From NCBI GenBank assembly GCA_039188505.1, contig JBCCZC010000006.1, positions 1-43,111 of the forward strand: a stretch of DNA of 43,111 nt. The letters run 5' to 3'. Below the pieces are notes generated by a model. That model did not search any database. It was not told where the DNA came from and was given only the letters and a program-made list of their open reading frames with translations. The stretch's first letter is position 1, and each line of letters begins with the position of its first letter. Source of the DNA: JBCCZC01 sp039188505. GTDB lineage: Bacteria; Pseudomonadota; Gammaproteobacteria; Xanthomonadales; SZUA-38. Shown here one piece after another: positions 38,204 to 43,111 of the stretch. Made by a program: the position numbers and the translations under genes.

Positions 38204-40684
38204 ATGAGAAGCCGCACCACGATCCGCCTGCTTGCAGCGCTCCTTTGTCTGCCGCTCTTTTCCGTCCAGGCGGCGGAGACCTTCGGCGACGCCACCAGCG
38301 GCCTCGAGCGCCGTGACGGCCTGGTCGAGACCTGGGTCGACGAACCGGGCGGACGCGTCCTGCTGGCCCTCGCGCCGACGGCGACGGACGGGCTCGGGCG
38401 CTTCATCTTCCAGGCCTACCTCCGGCGTGGGGTCGGCTCGAACCCCCTCGGACTCGACCGGACCTACGGCGGCAACTCGCAGATCGTGGCGTTCCGTCGG
38501 GTGGGGACGCAGGTGGTCGTCGAGGCCGAGAACTGGCGCTATCAGGCCATTGACGGCTCGCCTGGGGAGATCCGCGCGGTGCGGGACAGCTTTGCAGGTT
38601 CCGTTCTCTGGGCGACGCCGGTCGTGGCCACCGCCGAGGACGGACGCGTGCTCATCGATCTGAGTGGCTTCCTCAAGCGAGACGTCGTCGGGGTCGCTGG
38701 CCGCATCCGGGCGCGCGGACAGGGCAGCTTCAGCCTCGACGCGAAGCGTTCCTTCGTGGAGACCGGAGACGTGCTGGTCTTTCCCGATAATCTCGAATTC
38801 GAGGCGACGCTCACATTCGCCGGGAATGATCCCGGCGATGAGCTACGCCAGACCGCCCCGGAGCCCCAGGCCGTCTCCGTCATCCAGCACCAGTCCCTCG
38901 TGCGGTTGCCGGAGCCGGGCTTCGAGATGCGCGCGGCCGACCCGCGCGTGGGCGCCATCAATCACGTGGTGTTCGACTACGCCACGCCGCTGGCCGATCC
39001 CCTCGTGACGCGATTCGTTCGCCGGCACCGCCTCGAGAAGGTCGACCCGACGGCCGCGCGCTCGCCCGCGAAGGAACCGATTGTCTTCTACCTCGATCCC
39101 GGCGCTCCGGAGCCGATCCGCTCGGCCCTCCTCGACGGCGCCCGCTGGTGGGCGACCGCTTTCGAGCGTGCCGGCTTCATCGATGGCTACCGGGTCGAAC
39201 TGCTGCCCGCGGACGCGCACCCGCTGGACGTCCGCTACAACGTCATCACCTGGGTCCACCGGGCCACCCGGGGCTGGTCCTACGGCGCATCGGTCACGGA
39301 CCCGCGCACCGGCGAGATCATCAAGGGGTTTGTGCTCCTCGGCAGCCAGCGTGTCCGCCAGGACCGGCTGATCTTCGAAGGCCTCGCCGGCACGGCGAAG
39401 ACCGGCTCTGGCGCGCCCGACGATCCGCTCGAGCTCGCGCTGGCGCGCATCCGCCAGCTGTCCGCTCACGAGGTCGGGCACACGATCGGGATTCAGCACA
39501 ACTTCGCTGCGTCGTCGGCTGACCGGGCCTCGGTCATGGACTACCCCGCCCCCTGGATCCGCATCGGCGCCGATGGCGGCCTGGACTTCTCGCAGGCCTA
39601 CGACTCGGGCCTCGGCGCCTGGGACGAGTTCACCATCGACTGGATGTACCGGCCCTTCGCGCCGGGGTTGGATCCGGCGCAGGCGCTCGACGCCATGATC
39701 GGGGCGGCGACGCCGGCCGAACGCCTCTTCGTCACCGACGCACATGGCCGCGGGGCAGGCACCGCCCATCCGAACGCGGCGGTCTGGGACAACGGCGCTG
39801 ACCCGGTGGCCGCGCTCGAGGAGGCCATGGCGGTGCGCGCCCTGGCCCTCGCGGATTTCGGCGATGATCGCCTCCCGGTCGGTCGCGCAGCGGGTCAGCT
39901 GCAGCGGGTGCTCGTGCCGATCTATCTGTTCCATCGCTATCAGGTCGCGGCCGCAGGCAAGGTGCTGGGGGGCGCGGATTACGCGTACCGGGTTGCCGGC
40001 GATGGCGGTCAGCTCGTTCGCTGGGTCGATGGGGACCGCCAGCGCGGCGCCCTGGCGGCGCTGCTGGAAACCGTGGCGCCGGCAGCGCTCGACCTGCCCG
40101 AGCCGGTGCTGGCCCAGCTGACGCCCGTCAGTCGCGGGTTCTCCAGTGAAGCGGTGCTCGACCGAGAGCTGTTTGAGTCACAGACCCTCCCGCTCTTCGA
40201 TCCGCTGCTCGCCGCGTCGGCCGCGAGCGGGCTCAGCATCTCGGTCCTCCTCCACCCCGCGCGCGCCAGCCGTCTCGTCGACCAGCACCGTCGGGACCCG
40301 GCGCTGCCCGGGCTCGAGGAGGTGATCGAGGCGCTCACGGAGCAGGTTTTTGCCAGGCCACGCGGTGAAGCCGATCGACTGATCGAGATCCGCCGCGTCG
40401 TCCAGCGCGCGGTCGTCGACGGGCTTATTTCCCTGGCCGGATCGGAAGCCGCCTCCGTGGTGGCGGCAGCCCGCGCCGAAGCTGCGCTGGTCGCCCTGGC
40501 CGGAGAGCTCGAAAGCACTCGGCCGCGGACCGATCAGGACCGCTTCGAGGGACGGCTCGCCGCCCGCATCGAGGCCTTTCTCGCCGGTGATCTGGCTGCC
40601 CCTGAAGGCACGACTCCGGTCCCGCCGGGAAGCCCCATCGGGGCCGCCGAGAGCTGCTGGCATTGCGAAGCGCCGCTGCCGTGA
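38204..40684 (+). CDS. Secreted zinc metalloprotease of the DUF5117/DUF4953 type
   Basis: An 826-residue exported protein with signal peptide MRSRTTIRLLAALLCLPLFSVQA. The N-terminal half is a beta-rich DUF5117-like region (GLVETWVDEPGGRVLLALAP, LDRTYGGNSQIVAFRRVG, FVETGDVLVFPDNLEFEATL). The catalytic motif HEVGHTIGIQHN starts at residue 422, with the metzincin-like third histidine, and VMDYPAPWI after it serves as a Met-turn. The DUF4953-like C-terminal half is mostly helical, and the last ten residues hold an unusual C-x2-C pair (SCWHCEAP). Substrates in this family are mostly unknown. The stop overlaps the GTG of the TrpF-like gene by four bases. Confidence 0.9.
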   Translation: MRSRTTIRLLAALLCLPLFSVQAAETFGDATSGLERRDGLVETWVDEPGGRVLLALAPTATDGLGRFIFQAYLRRGVGSNPLGLDRTYGGNSQIVAFRRVGTQVVVEAENWRYQAIDGSPGEIRAVRDSFAGSVLWATPVVATAEDGRVLIDLSGFLKRDVVGVAGRIRARGQGSFSLDAKRSFVETGDVLVFPDNLEFEATLTFAGNDPGDELRQTAPEPQAVSVIQHQSLVRLPEPGFEMRAADPRVGAINHVVFDYATPLADPLVTRFVRRHRLEKVDPTAARSPAKEPIVFYLDPGAPEPIRSALLDGARWWATAFERAGFIDGYRVELLPADAHPLDVRYNVITWVHRATRGWSYGASVTDPRTGEIIKGFVLLGSQRVRQDRLIFEGLAGTAKTGSGAPDDPLELALARIRQLSAHEVGHTIGIQHNFAASSADRASVMDYPAPWIRIGADGGLDFSQAYDSGLGAWDEFTIDWMYRPFAPGLDPAQALDAMIGAATPAERLFVTDAHGRGAGTAHPNAAVWDNGADPVAALEEAMAVRALALADFGDDRLPVGRAAGQLQRVLVPIYLFHRYQVAAAGKVLGGADYAYRVAGDGGQLVRWVDGDRQRGALAALLETVAPAALDLPEPVLAQLTPVSRGFSSEAVLDRELFESQTLPLFDPLLAASAASGLSISVLLHPARASRLVDQHRRDPALPGLEEVIEALTEQVFARPRGEADRLIEIRRVVQRAVVDGLISLAGSEAASVVAAARAEAALVALAGELESTRPRTDQDRFEGRLAARIEAFLAGDLAAPEGTTPVPPGSPIGAAESCWHCEAPLP

Positions 40685-41370
40685 CGAGCTGGCCCTGGGC
40701 GGGGCGTTTCGTGCAGGTCGCGGGAATCCACGATCGCGCGGAAGCCGATCTGGTCATCGCGGCCGGGGCCACCCACCTGGGTTTCCCGCTGCGCCTGCCG
40801 GATGGCCGCGAAGACCTCTCCGAGGCCGAGGCGACGCAGGTCATTGCCCACGTCGGCGATCGCGCCGGGTGCCTCCTGATCACCTATCTCATCGAGGCGG
40901 CGTCGACCCTCGCGTTCGCGCGGACGCTCGGCGTCGGCGGCGTTCAGCTCCACGGTCCGATGCCTGCCGACGAGCTTGCCGCCCTGCGCGCCGCGGCGCC
41001 CGACCTGCTCCTCCTCAAGAGCCTTGTCGTGGGCGAGGAAGACGAGGCGCGGCTCCTGGCGTTCGCGCGTGAAGTCTCGCCCAGCGTCGATGCCTTCATC
41101 ACTGACACCTTCGACCCGGACACCGGGCGCCGCGGCGCTACCGGGCGGACGCATGACTGGTCGGCGAGCCGGCGTCTGGTCCATGGGCTCGCGCGGCCGG
41201 TGATCCTTGCCGGAGGGCTGCGGCCGGAGAATGTGGCCGCGGCGGTGCAGGCCGTGCGACCCGCGGGTATCGATGCGCACACCGGAGTCGAGGACGCCGC
41301 CGGACGCAAGTCACTCGCGCGCACGACCGCGTTCGTCCGCCATGGCCTCGAGGCATTGGCCGCTGTCTGA
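40681..41370 (+). CDS. TrpF-like phosphoribosylanthranilate isomerase homologue without the catalytic cysteine
   Basis: A 229-residue (beta/alpha)8-barrel related to TrpF. VGGVQLHGPMPADEL, DAFITDTFDPDTG, HDWSASRRLV and RPVILAGGLRPENVAAAV are family landmarks; the general-acid aspartate is D142. But the first strand reads FVQVAGIHD where TrpF has the K-I-C-G motif, so the general-base cysteine is alanine (A14). The GTSG-like phosphate loop is also altered to RRGATGRTHDW, and SSGVE is HTGVED. It may catalyse a different isomerisation or be a binding protein. The GTG start overlaps the metalloprotease stop by four bases. No other trp gene is nearby. Confidence 0.82.
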   Translation: MTSWPWAGRFVQVAGIHDRAEADLVIAAGATHLGFPLRLPDGREDLSEAEATQVIAHVGDRAGCLLITYLIEAASTLAFARTLGVGGVQLHGPMPADELAALRAAAPDLLLLKSLVVGEEDEARLLAFAREVSPSVDAFITDTFDPDTGRRGATGRTHDWSASRRLVHGLARPVILAGGLRPENVAAAVQAVRPAGIDAHTGVEDAAGRKSLARTTAFVRHGLEALAAV

Positions 41371-41423
41371 CCCGCGCTCGGGCGCGATAGGATGGGGGCA
41401 TGGAGTGATGGAGAGGCCCCAAC

Positions 41424-41984
41424 GTGACCCTACTGATCATCGGCCTGGTCCTGTTCCTCGGTATCCACCTCGTGCCCGTGACCGTGCCGCTGCGCACGGC
41501 ACTGGTCGGCAAGCTGGGCGACAACGGCTACAAGGGACTGTTCAGCCTGGTTTCCCTGGCTGGCCTCGTGGCCATCGTGATGGGATTCTCGCGAGCCCCT
41601 TACGTGCCGGTCTACGATCCGGTGCCGTGGGCCCGCTCAGCCGCCTACGGGGTGATGTCGATCGTCTTCGTGCTGCTGGCCGCCGCCAACATGCCGGGCC
41701 ATATTCGCCGCGTCCTCAAGCACCCGATGCTCATCGCCACGATCCTCTGGTCGACGGCCCATCTCCTCGCGAACGGCGACCAGCGGTCGGTTCTCCTGTT
41801 CGGCGCCTTCCTGGCCTATGCGGTGGTCGACATGATCAGCGAGATCACTCGCGGCAAGACGCTTATCGGCCCCAAGCCGGCGAGCTGGAAGAAGGATCTG
41901 ATGGCCGTCGTGGGCGGGCTTGTGCTCTACGCCGTCGTGGCGAAGTTCCACGGCCACCTTTTCGGCGTGCCGATCATGCCCTGA
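41424..41984 (+). CDS. NnrU-family membrane protein
   Basis: A 186-residue inner-membrane protein with about five hydrophobic helices. GLVLFLGIHLVPV, HPMLIATILWSTAHLLANGD and VDMISEITRGK are typical NnrU landmarks, with conserved histidines suited to heme or metal binding. NnrU is named from denitrification clusters, and homologues (such as ZDS-related 15-cis-zeta-carotene isomerase) bind heme. No denitrification gene is in this window, so its role here is unassigned. GTG start with GGAGAGG upstream; it lies 53 bases after the TrpF-like gene. Confidence 0.9.
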   Translation: MTLLIIGLVLFLGIHLVPVTVPLRTALVGKLGDNGYKGLFSLVSLAGLVAIVMGFSRAPYVPVYDPVPWARSAAYGVMSIVFVLLAAANMPGHIRRVLKHPMLIATILWSTAHLLANGDQRSVLLFGAFLAYAVVDMISEITRGKTLIGPKPASWKKDLMAVVGGLVLYAVVAKFHGHLFGVPIMP

Positions 41985-42053
41985 CCGGGCAACGCGCCTT
42001 GCAGCGGAGCACCACAGGCACGCTGCATCCGCAATGATCGGATGGATGGCGTA

Positions 42054-42416
42054 TTAGTGGTGGTCCGCGGCCGACTTCGAGACGGCGGATCGCCAGTCCG
42101 TCATGAAGCGTTTGCCGCGGCGGGTCAGGTGCCAGGTCTTGCGTCGCAGATCCTCGGCGACCTCCCTCGGCTCGATGAGCCCGAGTTCGCGCAGGGCCTT
42201 GAGGTGACGACTCATGCTGGCCTTGGTGAACGCCGGCAGCCGCTCCATGATCTGCGAGGTCTCGCAGGCGTCCGGCGCCCGGTCGCAGGCCATCAGGATG
42301 AGCAGGCGCTGCAGCGGAAAGTCCGAAACGCCAAGGCGCTGGAACGGAAAATGCAGGGCCTGCTCGATCAGACCCATGCTGACGACCGACGGAACGCCCA
42401 TAGTCCCTTTGCTCAT
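42054..42416 (-). CDS. MarR-like winged-helix regulator
   Basis: A 120-residue DNA-binding protein. The winged helix-turn-helix spans about residues 35-105: LQRLLILMACD, SQIMERLPAFTKASMSRHLK (recognition helix), ALRELGLIEPRE and LRRKTWHLTRRGKRFM as the wing. Dimerisation helices are short, closer to small MarR or ArsR-type proteins. No ligand site can be read. It is divergent from the lipoprotein transglycosylase and convergent with nnrU; GGGGGAG is the ribosome site. It may regulate either neighbour or only itself. Confidence 0.85.
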   Translation of the reverse strand: MSKGTMGVPSVVSMGLIEQALHFPFQRLGVSDFPLQRLLILMACDRAPDACETSQIMERLPAFTKASMSRHLKALRELGLIEPREVAEDLRRKTWHLTRRGKRFMTDWRSAVSKSAADHH

Positions 42417-42560
42417 ATCACTCCCCCTCTACTCATCTTAGCGCCGGTTCCCACGGGCGACAATAAATCGTCGCTGAAACGCAACAATGCCTCCGGACGG
42501 TCAGCATCTGCGTTGATTGCCCCATGAACCGGGGAGCGGGCTATGGGAGAATGACCGTCC

Positions 42561-43111
42561 ATGGGACGAGGACGACCGTGGCGGTTGCGTAAGCTGGCGA
42601 GCTGGCTGGTCAGCGCCATTGCCGTGTGCGGCGTTACGGTCTTCGGCCTGGCGGCGTGCGCCAGCCGCCCGCCGGCTCAGGTCGACGACATCTGCGCGAT
42701 CTTCGAAGAGAAACCACGCTGGTACAAGGACGCCCTGGCCAGCGAGGAGCGCTGGGGCACGCCCGTCCACGTCCAGATGGCGATCATCCGCCAGGAGTCA
42801 CGGTTTCGCTCGGATGCGAGGCCCCCCCGGGAGAAGCTGCTCGGGGTCGTGCCCTGGAAGCGGAAATCCGATGCGTACGGCTACGCGCAGGTGAAGGACG
42901 CCACCTGGGACTGGTACCGGGACAAGACCGGCCGCCGTGGCGCCAAGCGCACGGACTTCGGTGACGCGATCGACTTCGTGGGCTGGTACACCACCGTCTC
43001 CCAGCAGCAGCTCGGCCTGTCGAAATGGGATCCCTACGGCCAGTACCTCGCCTACCACGAGGGCCACGGTGGCTATGAGCGTGGCACCTGGCGGTCCAAG
43101 GGTTGGCTTCA
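42561..43111 (+). CDS. Lipoprotein lytic transglycosylase-like protein (runs off window)
   Basis: An open frame of 183 codons without stop at the right edge. Residues 1-33 are a lipoprotein signal with lipobox FGLAAC (lipidated C33) after a basic start and a hydrophobic core. The mature part has an SLT-type lysozyme fold: VQMAIIRQESRF, where E79 is the expected catalytic glutamate, then SDAYGYAQVKDATWDWYRDK and the YLAYHEGHGGYERGTW segment that lines the cleft. Such enzymes cut peptidoglycan at the outer-membrane inner face. The start is the ATG at 42561; ATGs nearby in other frames are not productive. The C terminus is missing only because the window ends. Confidence 0.82.
   Translation, partial: MGRGRPWRLRKLASWLVSAIAVCGVTVFGLAACASRPPAQVDDICAIFEEKPRWYKDALASEERWGTPVHVQMAIIRQESRFRSDARPPREKLLGVVPWKRKSDAYGYAQVKDATWDWYRDKTGRRGAKRTDFGDAIDFVGWYTTVSQQQLGLSKWDPYGQYLAYHEGHGGYERGTWRSKGWL

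Overview
The window is GC-rich DNA (about two thirds G+C by eye), almost entirely coding, with many short gaps and 1-11 base overlaps between genes. No rRNA, tRNA, CRISPR array, insertion sequence or phage gene was seen. Gene content suggests a heterotrophic, aerobic gammaproteobacterium. The pointers are a homodimeric-type AceE with a two-lipoyl AceF, a MaeB-type malic enzyme, a PspB-like protein, a TonB-dependent receptor with a spinster-like MFS, and a secreted protein with an IFADGFE segment of the kind I associate with Xanthomonadales/Wenzhouxiangella-like bacteria. The taxonomic placement is inference.

Layout. (1) 1-5459: end of a possible phosphopantetheinyl transferase gene and pyruvate kinase on the minus strand, then a zinc-ribbon membrane protein, a ferredoxin/flavodoxin-NADP reductase, a PspB-like protein, an NTF2-like protein and a secreted TPR protein. 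(2) 5586-17407: a central-carbon block, tkt-gap-pgk-HAD phosphatase-maeB-aceE-aceF, all on the plus strand. It leads from pentose/triose phosphates and malate to acetyl-CoA; the E3 gene lpd is not present. (3) 17426-23259: aspartic protease, GST-like protein, glycine-zipper protein, pyrF, a PiT phosphate transporter broken by an apparent frameshift, and a GGGMP-repeat protein. (4) 23405-33512: the most interesting stretch. It holds an enoyl-CoA hydratase, a secreted PHB-depolymerase-type esterase, a minus-strand operon (TetR, acyl-CoA synthetase, two MaoC-like proteins), and a divergent plus-strand series (alpha/beta hydrolase, TonB receptor, MFS transporter, (R)-3-hydroxybutyrate dehydrogenase). 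(5) 33610-36773: more hydrolases, a SUMF1-domain protein without the catalytic cysteines, and a deletion remnant of an acyl-CoA ligase. (6) 37051-43111: HD phosphohydrolase, SprT-like protein, secreted zinc metalloprotease, a TrpF-like protein without the catalytic cysteine, NnrU, a MarR-like regulator, and a lipoprotein lytic transglycosylase cut by the window end.

Main hypothesis: region 4 is a polyester (PHB or 3-hydroxyalkanoate) utilisation locus. A secreted depolymerase releases oligomers, a TonB receptor and an MFS carrier import them, a cytoplasmic hydrolase cuts them, and 3-hydroxybutyrate dehydrogenase plus CoA enzymes feed the products into central metabolism. A TetR regulator may control both directions through a 17-bp imperfect palindrome that exactly fills the spacer of a sigma70-like promoter. 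The depolymerase and the dehydrogenase are supported residue by residue; the links between them are inference.

No stretch longer than 300 bases lacks a gene. The longest gaps are 36774-37050 and 12831-13016.
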